A DNA stretch of 64,000 nucleotides from Zantedeschia hybrid cultivar (Eukaryota; Streptophyta; Magnoliopsida; Alismatales; Araceae), in contig JARZZO010000009.1 in assembly GCA_030544215.1 (NCBI GenBank), forward strand, positions 49,843,129 to 49,907,128. Reading direction: 5' to 3'. Shown here piece by piece: positions 21,363-34,299 of this stretch. The notes below the pieces were generated by a model, which was not told the origin of the DNA, searched no databases, and saw nothing but the letters and a program-made list of their open reading frames with translations. The translations under genes and the position numbers were made by a program. Position 1 is the stretch's first letter, and each line of letters opens with the position of its first letter.

Positions 21363-24131
21363 TGTTACATCTCTATCAGTTCAGTCATTCAACCTTACTT
21401 TAGATTCAAGTCACGTAACTACAGAACCAAATAACATATAAATTGAAGATGAATGATGAGAGGTAAATAACCAAGCAAAAAATATGTCATTTACCATCAT
21501 TAAATCTAAATATTCCATTATATTGCCATAGCCAGGATCCTCAAATTTCATCAAACATGCAGCGAAAATAAAATCTCTTAACTCACTAAAGAAATATAAA
21601 AGTATATACACTCTCTCAATTTCCTACTACATCAAATCTAAGAAAACAGTAAATCTAATCCTAGATAACCTCCAAATGAGTCCGAATCCAACTCCTTAAG
21701 CAAAGTCCTGTTCCTTAGTTAACTCTTCCTTCTCAGTCGCTGATGTTAGTAGGATTTATAAGTACAACTAATCAATAGGCAAATAAAACCCAGCAAATGC
21801 GAACAATATAATAATTGAAAAGGAATAATATCAAATATACATACGATTCACAATGCTACATATAACTCAAATAAGATCATGATACAAAACATGGTCAAAT
21901 ATAAATTACCAAATCACATGTGTTTTCTAATAGCAAGAACAAATTGAACTAATATATAGCATATAGTCATCATCAATACATATCACATATCAAACTGGAC
22001 ATATCGAACTGAACATATAGTAAATTTGTCATGGCATGGTAGTTTATCAAATCGAAGTTCATATTGTGAGAACAACTAATCAGAATGAATATAGATTCTT
22101 AATTAAATAAATTGAGATCAAAATAACTGAGCATAGATATCAAAAGAGCAAACTGAGTATATTATAAGTTGAATCAAATGGATCTAAATAGCAAATTATG
22201 TTTCATAATTATGTGCCAAACAAATCAAATCTAAATATTTCAAATAGACATGTATCCAACTACTATATAAAGAGCCGAACAAACAAATATCAGAGCATAT
22301 AGGTAAGTATGATAAGATCATGACACATGCATAACCGGAGAGTCCATGGTCCCACCTTAGATAACTGCAAATAAAACACAATCACCGGAATTTTCCCGTT
22401 GCCTGCAGGTATAACTCATCTACGGACGCTTATGGAATGAGCCATAATCTCCTTAAGATGGCAATATCCAAACATATATCAAACAAATGTGACACAAATA
22501 TATTTTCACAGATTTCATAATGATCATAGATCTGAAAATTAATTTGCCAAAGTAACACTTACATATAAGAGTTAAAATACATGCTTTTATATACAAAATA
22601 ATCACTTAAAGAGTCAAGATAGTCATATAGATGGATAATCAGAGTAAAGATTATCAAAATAGCTTGTTTTACAGAAGCGTATGCTATTGCAATTTTCTCA
22701 AAATTTTCAAACAAAGAATTATAATTTTTGGCTAATAAAACTAATTTTCAGAGATGAAAAATGAATAAATAAGACCGAAAATAGCAAACAGATTCAAAAA
22801 CTTATCAAACTTGATGAACATGTTCATAAGGTCAAATTAATCATAAGGACAAAGTTTCATATAATTTTGACATCAAAAGAATGATTTAAAGCATCAAATG
22901 ACATATAAATAACTTAACTCAAATTAGGCCAATCGAATAAATAGTAGAATAATAGGCAAATAAAATATAAAATTTATGAGATTTTTAAAAAAGGTATAAT
23001 AGGTTGAAAATAAAGCGTCTTCAAAATTTCAAGTCAATCGGCTAAGGAACAAAGAAGTTATGATCAATTTAAGTTCAAGTTAAAAATTTGTCATAGCTTC
23101 TGAAAACCGTAAGTATAGTAGCTATAGGTCTTGAATTTCCAGAATATAGGATTTTACGAATTTGATCAGAAATTCATAGATCAAAGTGGAATATAAAGTC
23201 ATGGATTGATAGATTATGGTCTTAGAAAGTATGTTTGACCACTTTTGAAAATCAAAACAAAGTTGTCATATTACTACAAAATATTTTTCAATGGGTTATC
23301 ATCACCTACCTCAAGAACACGAAGAACACTCTCCTCTAATGCCTTTCAATCACCTTCTAGCACTCCAAGCTCAGTTTTCTTATTATCTAAGGCTTCTCCC
23401 ACGACCTCTAAACCTCAAAGAACAACAATCCATCCATTAGAATCAATTTCTAGAAAGAATTAAATCAAAATACTTCTCTTTCTCATGAAGAACACTATGT
23501 TCTTACCTCTTATCTTAGGGCTGCGTGCAAAAGGCCTTATATACAACCCCAAGTCCTCATATATATTATTTTGGCTTTATAATACTACCCAAATTAAACC
23601 TCCAAAGTTTCCAAGTCGAATTCAAACCGTAACTTCTTTAACCAACAAGCTAAAGTGTTCCAATTCAAACTAGGCATGCAGATTTTCGTGCAGAATGGGT
23701 TTCCTTCCATAAATCACCTCCGATTCGACCCATTAAACGTCTAAATTAGCTCTTGGTCTTTTTGACAAAGTGTTAGTATTTTATATCCTCTTTCCAACCA
23801 TTTATGTCATATCATTTTGGGATTTTTGTACGCGAAGTTATTACGTTCGCAATATAACGTTTTCTCACAGTTATTAGGGTCGAAAATTTGACCAAGTGTT
23901 GGAAACTAACTAGTTTCCTAATTAGGTCACTAATGGGTTTATTGGGCTTGTTTTGACTTAACTAATAATTTACCAATTCTAAATATATTATTATATTATT
24001 AAATAAATATTAAATATATTTAAATTATTTTATCCCATTAATTGATTTAAGTAGGCTTATTTAAATCTAATTAGGCTTAATTAACTTTGGCCCATTAATA
24101 AATTAATGGGCTTGAGATCTAGGATATAACA
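21363..24131 (-). repeat. 3' LTR of element D
   Basis: 2,769 bp, AT-rich, matching 31633-32608 joined to 41954-43702. Bases just after it on the plus strand (24132-24170) give the minus-strand family signature ATTTCGATGACGAAATTT and a purine-rich AAAGGGAAGAGGA run next to the LTR, the likely polypurine tract. Confidence 0.87.
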
Positions 24132-24164
24132 TCCTCTTCCCTTTAAATAAATTTCGTCATCGAA

Positions 24165-24806
24165 ATTAGCATAACTTACTAAATAAATCTGGATGCTTCT
24201 TCTTCATATTTTCCTCTGTCTCCCAGGTTGCTTCCTCTGTAGAATAGTTCTGCCATAAAACCTTCACTAGACGAATCACCTTGGTTCGGAGTACTTGTTC
24301 TTTATGATCTAACATACGAGTTAAGATAGGTCTTGTTTTACATCTAGCGGCTCATACTCAATCACATGAGATGGATCTGATAGGTACTTCTTGAGCATAG
24401 AGACATGAAACACCGGATGTATATTGGCCAATGCAGGTGGTAATGCCAACTTATATGCCACATCGCCAACTCGCTGTAAAATCTCAAACGGCCCAATAAA
24501 TCTTGGACTCAATTTTCCCTTTTTGCCGAACCGCATCACACCCTTAGTAGGAGACACCTTCAGAAACACATGATCTCCCACTTCAAATGCCAGCTCTCGC
24601 CTTTGATTATCTACATAACTCTTCTGTTGACTCTTAGCAGTGAGCAACCACTTCCTAATGATATCAATCTTCTCATAACAATCTTGCATAATTGGCGGTC
24701 CGATCAAGCTTCTTTCACCAGCCTCAGACCAATAAATAGGTGATCTGCTATAAAGTACCTCATATGGAGCCATCCCAATGCTAGAACGATAACTATTATT
24801 GTACAA
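24165..24806 (-). pseudogene. Element D integrase C-terminus and chromodomain
   Basis: 24321-24806 encodes the end of integrase: NSYRSSIGMAPYEVLY, then GDHVFLKVSPTKGVMRFGK and LSPRFIGPFEIL, then HPVFHVSMLKKYLSDPSH, the typical GPY/F-type C-terminal region. After a frame change near 24325 comes a chromodomain-like stretch with VKVLWQNYSTEEATWE. In chromoviruses this domain binds modified histones and steers integration to heterochromatin. The frame change and the nested solo LTR upstream inactivate the gene. Confidence 0.85.
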
Positions 24807-24857
24807 TCAAAGGCAATTGATCATCCTAGCTACCTTGCCACTCTAGACTGCATGCTC

Positions 24858-25090
24858 TCAACATGTCCTCGAGTGTCTGTATAGTCTTCTCATCTGACCA
24901 TTAGTTTGAGGACGAAAAGTAGAGCTAAACTTCAATTGTGTGCCCAATGCTTCTTGTAGACTCTTCCAGAATCGTGCAGTGAATCTGGAATCCCTATCTG
25001 ATATGATAGAAACTGGCACACCGTGCAATCGGTCTATCTCATCAATGTACAATCTAGTCAACTCCTCTAATGACTGGTTCTGTGAATAGC
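24858..25090 (-). pseudogene. Element D integrase core, downstream part
   Basis: Encodes the part of the catalytic core with LYIDEIDRLHGVPVSIISD and SSTFRPQTNGQ, that is, the second half of the DDE core. It is separated from the upstream half (27823 onward) by the solo A LTR at 25091-27822 and from the C-terminal part by a further frame change near 24830. Confidence 0.83.
25086..25090. repeat. Target-site duplication of solo LTR (left)
   Basis: ATAGC; identical copy at 27823-27827. Confidence 0.88.
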
Positions 25091-27822
25091 TGTAACGACC
25101 CGCCATCCTATGACCGGAGACCCGATCACTAAATGGATGTCGGCCCATTAACTGCGGGTTCACACCCGGATCTCACACAACACGTTTGGAGGAATAAGCG
25201 TTAAACAAGGCTAAATATATCAATCTCACGGACTACAAAGATATAACAAGTGCGCAGGAAGGAAGATAACAATGTCCGTATACAGTCCAACAATAATTAC
25301 ATGGTCCAACAAATTAAATAAGTACAGGCAGAAGTAAAGTACAACAACATCGGGGCATACCCCGGAACTGAGACAGCTGCTGGTCCGCACACCAAGAAGA
25401 CACCACACGCCGCCACACGCCACGAGATCCACACCTGAAACCGCAGGGAGTAAGCCACACCAGAATTGGGCTCAGTAGGGATCATCCAATCCCCTGCCTC
25501 CCACTCACACACCCACAAGTGCAACAATACGGATATATGGCAATTAAGTAAAGCAGTAAACATAGCACCCAAACCTGATATGAAACATACGCATAAGCAG
25601 TGTAGCAGGAACAGTTCTAAGTAACCCGAAGAACCCAACACAAAGTCACGTCTCACAGTCAAAGTCCACAAAGCGACTGAACCACACTGTCGACCGAAGT
25701 CAAACGTCGCCTCACAACACTACCACCACTACTCACGCCTGTCCGCCCCTACAGTGTTCCGGGGCACTGTAGGGTGAGGCAGTGAGTCAAACTAGGACTA
25801 GCTGGGACCAGTGTACCACCACGGCCCAGCTACGTGTGCACACAAGCAGTCTAGACTACTGTCCTACTGACCGGATTGCCTCCACGCCAAGCCTCGGCGC
25901 TTCAGGAGGGCCCTGGGGACCGGCGAACCCCCGTCAAGCTGAAGCTACAGGAACTACCCACAACCCTAACCTCCCGGGCTGCGTCAGGCCAAAGGGCGAA
26001 GGGTACCACTCGTAACCTTGATCAAAGGTCACATCAGGCCCAGTGGCTTCAGAGGTAAAACAACTCCAACAGTACCACAATCAGCTCCATAGCAAGAAAC
26101 GCACCAGAAGCTACCACGACAAACAGGGAAAACCCCGACCCGCTGAGACCAAATAGCAACCCCTCGGATAGCACACTGGCTACTCCGGCCCGACGGGCTC
26201 AAGGTGGTCCTACTTCCCTCAGCCAAAGGTAAAACACAACATGTACCCCTCCTCCCACCGGTACGGCACAATGCCTCACAGACACCATGGCCCTTCCCCA
26301 TCGGCCCATGGTGACAAACGTAAACCACAGTTATTCCGATTCCGTATCCGCATAAACACACACACATATAATCATGATTCCATTCGCACAGTAAACCTCC
26401 GTCTCAGCGTACAGCTTAAAGCATGCATTTGAACCATCCAACCGTGAAACATGTGTTAAATAACATGAGTTAAGCAGTTCTGTCTTGAATCGCGTCGACC
26501 GAGGTCGACGCCATTCAAGCCCCTCAAACAGGTTCATTTAAAACAGATTATGCCTTAAAACACGTCCACTTGGGAAGCCGCCCTTTTAAAACGCGTCAGA
26601 ACCCACAGACGCCATTCACCCCAGAATTTCAGATTTGCAGAAGCCTCAGTCGGGGTGATTTCCTGCCTAAAAGGCATCATGATGGTTCGACGTCCTTCTA
26701 AAAGGCGTCGTCCATACATGACGTCTTTTAGCGCCAGAACCCCGTACTCACGAAACCTCGAACAGGGAGGTTTCTGCCCTAAAAGGCGTCGTACTGTCCT
26801 GACGTCCTTCTAAAAGGCATCGACCAGGCACGACGCCGTTTAACGCCAGAGACCTGGTTCTCTGGTTCAATCCGAGGGTTTCTCCCTTAACCCCAAACAC
26901 CTCGAAAATGCCCAAAACAGAAGGGGGAGAAAAGGGAAATCAACTACCACAAGCATGCTACAATTCCACAATCCCTAACACGGTCATCCCCACAAGAAAA
27001 CCCCTAAACATGCTCATTCTAACCCAAAACACATCATGCTACGCCAAGGAAACCATAAACAAGATAATCACGATTCATGCAAGGTTCGTCCCACTACCGG
27101 TTCTTGAACTCCACCAAACTCCGTGCCGCCGACCCGTCGCACCGCAGACTGCCGCCGGTACCCCCGAGGACGCCGCCACTCCGCCGAGACGTCGGCCGCC
27201 GTCCGGAGAATGGAATGCCGCGAAGGAAGTGGTGGTAGTAGAGGTGAGAGGTAGGGAGGTGTTGGAGTGGTGGAAGAGTAAGAAGAGGAAGGGAAGGGGA
27301 AAAGAGGGTCGGAGAGGGCGGAGAGGGCGAAGAGAGAGAGGGTGGAGGCGAAAATGAGGGAAAGAAGGGGAGGCTCGCGGGGTCAATATGAATCTGGCTA
27401 AAACGCGTCGATCGAGACAGACGCCAATCAGTCTGACAGGACGGGCCGTACTGACAGCGCTCTGAAACACGTCGCTCACCACAGACGCCGTTCAGACGAC
27501 AGGATAGGCCGTACTGACAACGCTCTGGCGCCGCACACTGACACCGCAGGGTCGCAGTCTGAATCGCGTCGTCCATCGTGGACGCCGTTCAGACGACGAG
27601 ACAGGGGCCGTACTCTCGCGGCCCGAAACCCGCCCACGTGGCGCCCACGTGGCACAACAGCAAGCAGACTTAAATGGCGTCCACACAACCTGACGCCTTT
27701 TGAAAGGCGTCGAGCAGTGCAGACGTCATTCAGTCAAAATTCTCAAGACCCCTCAGGGTCGAAACCAGGGGATCCGGCCCGAACCTGACCCGAATACTGA
27801 ACCCGAAACCTCAGTCCTTACA
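25091..27822 (-). mobile_element. Solo A-family LTR in element D integrase
   Basis: 2,732-bp LTR on the minus strand (plus-strand ends TGTAACGACC...CCTTACA) flanked by a perfect ATAGC duplication and with no internal region: a solo LTR. It belongs to the long A sub-family, with paired G-boxes at 27635-27651 and dyad clusters at about 26485-26850 and 27400-27735. Confidence 0.9.
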
Positions 27823-28304
27823 ATAGCCAGAACATGAGCAGACTTAGTTAACCGATCTACAATCACCCATATCATATCATGCTTCTTCCTTGTTTTAGGC
27901 AAGCCAGTCATGAAGTCCATAGTGATTTGCTCTCACTTCTATGGAGGTATTTCCATTGACTGCAATGGACCAGTAGGTCTCTGGTGTTCAGCCTTCACTT
28001 GCTGACATGTCAAACACCTAGAAACAAAATCTGCAATGTCTTTCTTAATGCCTGACCACCAGAAATTCTTCTTCAAATCTCGGTACATCTTTATACTTCC
28101 TGGATGTATAGAGAATTTTGATTTATGAGCTTCAGTCAACAATTCTCTCTTTAGCTCGTCATCATTCAGCCTATTGCCATGACAAATGCCTCCATCTGTA
28201 CCTTTTACTACATCAAGCTTATCTTCCATAGTAAGAATAGACTGATCCTTCTCTTGAACTTGAATAATTATGTCAGTAAGAGTAGACCGAACAGTCTGCT
28301 GCAT
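27823..28304 (-). pseudogene. Element D integrase, zinc-binding domain and start of core
   Basis: HKSKFSIHPGSIKMYRDL...CLTCQQVK is the HHCC zinc-binding domain of gypsy integrase. Downstream on the minus strand the core begins (ITMDFMTGLP, WVIVDRLTKSAHV) but with two stops just before it, near 27930-27940. The solo A LTR follows immediately. Confidence 0.83.
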
Positions 28305-28466
28305 TAGATACGACCTCTCACTATGTACCTAAGGTGTGGCTTCAATAGCTTCTTCCATACTTGAACTTGAATAATTATGTCAGTAAGAGTAGACCGAACA
28401 GTCTGCTGCATTAGATACGACCTCTCACTATGTACCTAAGGTGTGGCTTCAATAGCTTCTTCCATA
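28253..28466. repeat. 107-bp tandem duplication in element D
   Basis: Two copies, 28253-28359 and 28360-28466, apparently identical by eye. As 107 is not a multiple of three, it shifts the pol frame between RNase H and integrase. Near-identity suggests it is younger than the surrounding decay. Confidence 0.9.
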
Positions 28467-28584
28467 TCTTTCCACTCTAAGTGCAACTATAAAGACATAA
28501 GCTTTCTGCTCAACGCATCAGCTACCACATTGCCTTGCCTGGATGATAGTTCAAAGTGAAGTGATAATCTTTTAAGAACTCCAC

Positions 28585-29711
28585 CTAGCGCATCTGTCTT
28601 AGATTGAGATCCTTCTGTGAAAAGATATACTTCATGCTTTCATGATTAGTGAATACCTCAAACTGTGCCCCATAAAGATAATGCCACCAAATCCTCAAAA
28701 CATGGACCATAGCGGCCATCTCCAGATCATGAGTAGGGTAATTCTGTTCATGGTCTTTCAATCGTCTCAATGCATATGCTATAACCTTGCCATGTTGCAT
28801 AAGCACACATCCGAGACCTTTGCGTAAAGCATCAGTGTGTACAACACAACTATCAATCTCACTTGGCAAAATGAGTATCGGAGCTGTGGTCAGTCTTCTC
28901 TTCAATTCTTGAAAACTTTGCTTACATTCTACTGACCAAACAAATTTTGCACCCTTCCGTGTCAGCTTGGTCATTGGAGCGACTAAGGTAGCAAACCCCT
29001 CTATGAACCTCCTGTAGTATCCAGCCAAACCAAGGAAACTCCTTATTTCAATAGTAGTATTCGAAGCTTCCCATTTCAGAACAACTTCCACCTTTGTCGT
29101 ATCTACAAAAACTCCATCTTTGGAAATAATATGCCCCAAAAATTGTACCTGCTCGAGCCAAAACTCACATTTACTGATTTGGCATATAACTGATGTGCTC
29201 TGAGAATCTCCAACACAATCTTCAAATGCTCCCAATGTGCTTCCTCATTCAGAGAGTAAATCAACACATCATCAATAAAAACCACTACAAATTGGTCAAG
29301 ATATGGCTGAAAGATTCTATTCATTAGATCCATAAATGCAGCAGGAGCATTGGTTAGCCCAAAAGGCATAACCAAGAACTCATAATGACCATACCTTGTA
29401 TGGAAAGCTGTTTTCGAAATGTCTTCGTCCTTCATCTGCAACTGATGGTAACCGAATCAAAGATCAACCTTGGAGAAGAACTTGGCTAGTTGCAACTGAT
29501 CAAACAAGTCTTCGATCCTTGGCAAAGGATACTTGTTTTCAATGGTGACTTGATTGATCTTGCGATAATCAATGCACAATTGTATTGACCCATCCTTCTT
29601 TCGGACGAAGAACACTGGTGCACCCCATGGTGACACACTTAGACGTATGAAGCCTTTATCTAGAAGTTCCTGTAGTTGCTTCTTCAACTTTGCCAACTCA
29701 GCAGGAGCCAT
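28585..29711 (-). pseudogene. Element D reverse transcriptase and RNase H
   Basis: Starting from 29711, reverse transcriptase motifs appear in order: LLDKGFIRLSVSPWGAPV, LCIDYRKINQVT, YPLPRIEDLFDQL, MPFGLTNAPAAF and the catalytic FIDDVLIYS. From about 29235 down come the connection region (SFLGLAGYYRRFIEGFA) and RNase H (HTDALRKGLGCVLMQ, HDLEMAAMVHVLRIWWHYL). At least two frame changes, near 29450 and 29150, break it. In life it would copy element RNA into DNA in cytoplasmic particles. Confidence 0.87.
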
Positions 29712-29969
29712 TCAGTATGATGCTTTCGAAATAGGTGTTGTCCTTGGCATAAGATCAATAGTGAAATCGATCTCCCGTGATGGTGGCAAACCAGACAGAT
29801 CATCAGGAAAAACATCGGAAAAGTCTCAAATCACCTCAATATCCTATACTATCTTGGCTGTGTTATTATCAATCACCACACTAGCCAAAAATGCCTTATA
29901 GCCCTAGCGGACTAATTTCACGGCTTTTATCATGGAGATGAACACTCTCCCAAACTTATTATTTGGACA

Positions 29970-30452
29970 TTAAAAGTAGAAAGTATCCTCTAGCCGAGAA
30001 CCTGGAAAGATGACTCTTTTCTTCTTGCAATCTAGAAGTGCATCATATTTTTCTAGGAAATCCATGCCCAATATAATATCAAAGTCCACCATGTTAATAA
30101 CATAGGGCCATGCAAATAAATCCTGATCCACTATACGAACATGAAGACTAGACACCATAAGGGTGGAAATCAAGGTCTTACCGGTAGCTGTGGTAATAGT
30201 CAAGGGTGGTACCTCTAAAAGCACAATACTCTCTAGAAAGTCAACAAATCTAGTGGAAACAAAAGTATTTGTAGCACCATAATCAAAAATAACTCGAGCA
30301 CATACACCCTTAGCTAGAATAGTACCTGTGGCCCTATTAGTGTCGTCGCCCACTTCAACTGCTTCATTGGTAAGCGCATAGACTCGCGCCTTTCCTCTCG
30401 TAGGTGCTCCAGGTGCAAAGTTGCCCTTAGGCTTTAGGCAATTGCGAATCAT
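29970..30452 (-). pseudogene. Element D aspartic protease
   Basis: Encodes a retropepsin region: FDYGATNTFVS at the active site, where the usual form is FD(S/T)GA(T/S), then DLFAWPYVINMVDFDIILGMDFL. The third active-site residue is tyrosine, which would probably impair activity. The frame opens just after the gag zinc knuckle. Confidence 0.78.
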
Positions 30453-31473
30453 ATGGCCTGGTTCACCGCAGTTGAAGTACTTGCCAGCTACACGCCATCA
30501 CTCTGAGCATGCGTGTGGTCGCCTACACTGAGCACAAACTGGATGTGCCACCTTCATAGCTACCGGTGTCGCCTACTGGAAGTCCTTTCTCTTCTTCTTG
30601 TCAAATTCATAGCGGAAAGGTGGAGCTTGAGTAATCTTACCTCTTGGACACTTTCTTGCATTTACAAAAGCAATCTACTCCCTCTCTGCAATGTAAGCTA
30701 TTGCCAACGCTTTCTTCATAACAGTATGCCTAAACAGAGCTACTCTACTACAAAAAGCCCCAGTCAGTACATTGACAAACTTCTTGACTCGTTCCTTTTC
30801 CAAAGTGAAGAAATTAGGTGCAAAGCGCTCCAATTCAACAAACTTGGCCTCATACTCGGCCACTATCATCATCCCTTGCGTTAGAGTAAGGAAATCAGCA
30901 ACTCTAGCATCTCTTATATGAGCTGGAAAATACTACTCTCGAAAAGCAGTCAAGAAGTCCTTCCACATGATTGGCCCATCTTGACTAGCAAAAATAGTCA
31001 TATTGGTGGAACTCCACCAGAAGTCTACCCAATCATCGAGCATGAAGGTCGCCAACTTGACCTTATCTTCTTCCGCACAATTGATGGCCGCAAAGATCTT
31101 CTCAATGTACCGAATCCATGCCTCAGCAACCTCTAGCCTACTCTCCCCCTTAAAAGAAGGAGGCCCGAGTTTCTTGAACTTTTTCATCATCACCACTCCA
31201 GATGTAGTCATCGGAGTGGTCAGAGTTTGTAGTGCCACCTGAGCATGCAATGTAGCCTGTGTTTGCATAGTTTGGACCATGCCCTGAAAAGCCTGTAGAA
31301 CAGTCACAAAATCTCCGTGTGGCATGGCCATAGGGTTGGCCTGCACCACCCCCTTATCCTGGAGTAGTCTGGGTATCACCACGAGTTGAGCCTCTCTGAG
31401 CTGGAGACTCCTCAGTGCTAGCAGGCTCAATGATGGGTGTTTTGTTCCCAGCCCTCGTTCTTGTTATAGCCAT
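30453..31473 (-). pseudogene. Element D gag
   Basis: The start is an ATG at 31471-31473 (MAITRTRAGNK). The gag domain lies at 30933-31320 (KKLGPPSFKGESRLEVAEAW, CAEEDKVKLATFML, DFWWSS) and 30675-30880 (VAEYEAKFVELERFAP). A zinc knuckle near 30440-30480 reads YFNCGEPGHMIRNC, with the first cysteine changed to tyrosine. Frame changes near 31360 and 30900 and stops near 30500 show it is dead. Confidence 0.8.
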
Positions 31474-31599
31474 AGTCTGAAAATCAAATAGAACCCAATT
31501 AGCTTCTATTTTTAAGAATTGAAGCCTACCCTGACTATCCTAACCACACTCTTACAATTTAGTTTGGTATGACTTACGATCAGATGGTAATGATTAATG

Positions 31600-31632
31600 T
31601 TCTCTCATGATTCATATGCTCTGATATCACAT
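31600..31632 (-). promoter_or_regulatory. Primer-binding site of element D
   Basis: On the minus strand, TGATATCAGAGCATATG follows the LTR end within two bases. It resembles the initiator tRNA-Met site TGGTATCAGAGC with one change in the first three bases. Confidence 0.65.
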
Positions 31633-32603
31633 TGTTACGTCTCTAATCCAGTTCAGTCATTCAGACTCACTTCGGATTCAAGTCAAGTAACTATGGAACC
31701 AAATAACATACAAATCGAAGAAGAATGATGAGAGACAAATAACCAAGTAATAAATATGTCATTTACCATCATTAAATCTAAATATTCCATTATATTACCA
31801 TAACCAGGATCCTCAAATTTCATCAAACATGCAGTGGAAATAAAATCTCTCAACTTACTAAAGAAATATAAAAGTACATATACTCTCTCAATTTCCTACT
31901 ACATCAACTCAACTAACTCTTCCTTCTCAGTCTCTGAAAATGTTAGTAGGTTTTATGAGTACAACCACTCAGTAGGCAAATAAAACCTAGCAAATGCTAA
32001 CAATATAATAATTGAAAAGGGATAATATCAAATATACATACGATTCACCATTCTACATATAACTCAAATAAGATCATGATATAAAACATGGTCAAATATA
32101 AATTACCAAATCACATGTGTTTTATAATAGCAAGAACAAATTGACTTAATATATAGCATATAAGGCATGATCAGATTCTGATTTAACTGAACAAGTCTAC
32201 TAGCCATGATCAAAACATATCACATATCAAACTGGACATATCGAACTGAACATATAGTAAATTTGTCATGGCATGGTAGCTTATCAAATCAAACTTAATA
32301 TTGTCAGAACAATTAATCAGAATGAATATAGATTCTTAAAAAAATAAGCTGCGATCAAAATAACTGAACATATATATCAAAGAGCAAACTGAGTAGATTA
32401 TAAGTTGAATCAAATGGATCTAAACAACAAGTCATGTTTCATAATTATGTGCCAAACAAATCAAATCCAAACATATCAAGTAGACATGCATCCAACTACC
32501 ATATAAGGAGCCTAACAAACAAATATCATAGCATATAGGTAAGTATGCTAAAATCATGACACGTGCATAGCCGGAGAGTCCATGGTCCCACCTTTGATAA
32601 CTG

Positions 32604-32608
32604 CAAAT
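32604..32608. repeat. Target-site duplication of element C (left)
   Basis: CAAAT before C and CAAAC after it (41949-41953). The uninterrupted sister LTR reads CTGCAAATAAAACAC near 22365, so CAAAT is ancestral. Confidence 0.82.
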
Positions 32609-34174
32609 TGTTGGGTTCTCGTGATCCTCTGGATCGCTCACGCAGTGAAAAAAAAAAAAACCAGCGATCCGTTCCCATTTCAAAAAAACTAAAACCGAAA
32701 ATACAGTAATCGGACATTACTATGCGCGGATTCGAATCCGCGACCGATTGGCTCCGTCGGTGTGACACCGCTAGCCGCGTAAGCGCCCGACCTCTAGCGA
32801 AGTCCACACGATCCTCCTCACGGTTCCTTGTTCTTCGCAGCCCACAAAGCCTCCGCCGTTCGCCACAACAATCGCCGCAACGCGCAGACGATTTCCCATC
32901 GGACGGGAGTCGGAGAAGCGGCAGAGTAGACCCGGAGTGTAGATCCGGCCAGGGGCGCCAGAGAGAGAGAGGAAGAGAGGAGGGGGCGGCTAGGGTTGAG
33001 CAGCAGCCTGGCCTGCTCAGCCCGTTCACTACATTTTATACTAACCGCACGATTTTTCATAAAAACCCACGGTTAATATAAAACACACTTATTTATCCAT
33101 CGCTTTGAGAATCATTTGCATATGACCCTCTAGGCCCAATAACCTGTCTGGTTAATGGCCCAATAAGCCCACTGACCCCTCATTGGCCTGATTAATCAAT
33201 TAATAATTGGACTGATTAATCAATTAATAACTCATATTAATTAATTAATCAATCGAATCAATGTCGCACATCAAATTCGATCGGGCCTCTGATCACGTTG
33301 GGTGCCAAGCAACACCGCGTGAACCCGGAAGGTATCGGGGTTAAGTAACCCACTCTTGGAACCTTTTCGCCAACAATTATCGCGTGGATATGATCCTTCA
33401 TTCGTATAATACTCTCGAGTCAACTCAAGGTATGGTGTACTGTCAAACCCTAACCGGTCGCCTCACCTAGATCGGATGCTGCTGTATAATATCGTAAAAC
33501 TCTTTTCCCGATATTATCGTCCGTTCTGGCCAAGGACTTCTGGGTATCCTTCCGAGAGCATTCTCTCTCTAAGTACTGAGAGCAAATGATTCCTTATTGA
33601 CACTCAATTTCCTTCGACAATATTTCGTTGTACCCGATCCTTGGCTGTTTAGAATTCCGTAGTTTGAGATTCATAAACCAAGGTCAAAACACAAAAGTCC
33701 ACCGACAAGGTGTCCTTGGTGTCTCAGGTCTGAGGACCATCTACGCAACTACGACAATAGAATCAAGCTAGTTGACAGTGAGGTACAATACCATCTAGCG
33801 ATTGAGTCGAATCAGTTCAATGAACTCATTCTCTAATAAGCACCTACAGATTCACCTTAGTGTCTCCACATAAGTGACTATGAGATCAATCACCATCATC
33901 TTATGAGCGGGAGTAATCTGTACTAGTCTAATCGGATATCCGATCTCCTTCTCGGATATCCTCCGATTATGAACTATTAAGAATATGTGTTTTTAAGTGA
34001 TCAGTCTCATTAGTATGATCTCATCATAATCTGATCACTATCGCACATATTCACGGACTTCATTATGAGACGATAACAATACGAATTACACATAATGAAT
34101 ATTATGTCATTTATATTAATAAACAAACGAGATTTACATAGTCAGATTGGCTTGTAGGCCACCTAAGACTAACA
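32609..34174 (-). repeat. 3' LTR of element C
   Basis: 1,566 bp. It carries an 18-bp perfect palindrome, CGCGGATTCGAATCCGCG, at 32725-32742, and a block near 33290-33370 (CACGTTGGGTGCCAAGC, AACACCGCGTGA) shared with copia LTRs G and H. Confidence 0.87.
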
Positions 34175-34187
34175 ATCTCCCACTTGG
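34175..34187 (-). promoter_or_regulatory. Polypurine tract of element C
   Basis: Minus-strand reading AAGTGGGAGAT directly before the 3' LTR; the usual copia plus-strand priming site. Confidence 0.83.
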
Positions 34188-34299
34188 GCTAAAGCCAATC
34201 ACCTTTATGTACTAATCCAATAGACTCTAGGTGACGCTCAAACACATTTTGAGATAGTGGCTTCATCAGTCGATCTGCTACATTATCGACAGATGGAAC

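Noticed and set aside
32725..32742. tRNA gene suggested by the T-arm-like palindrome
   Set aside because: No acceptor stem, anticodon arm or A-box in place; it lies within a copia LTR.
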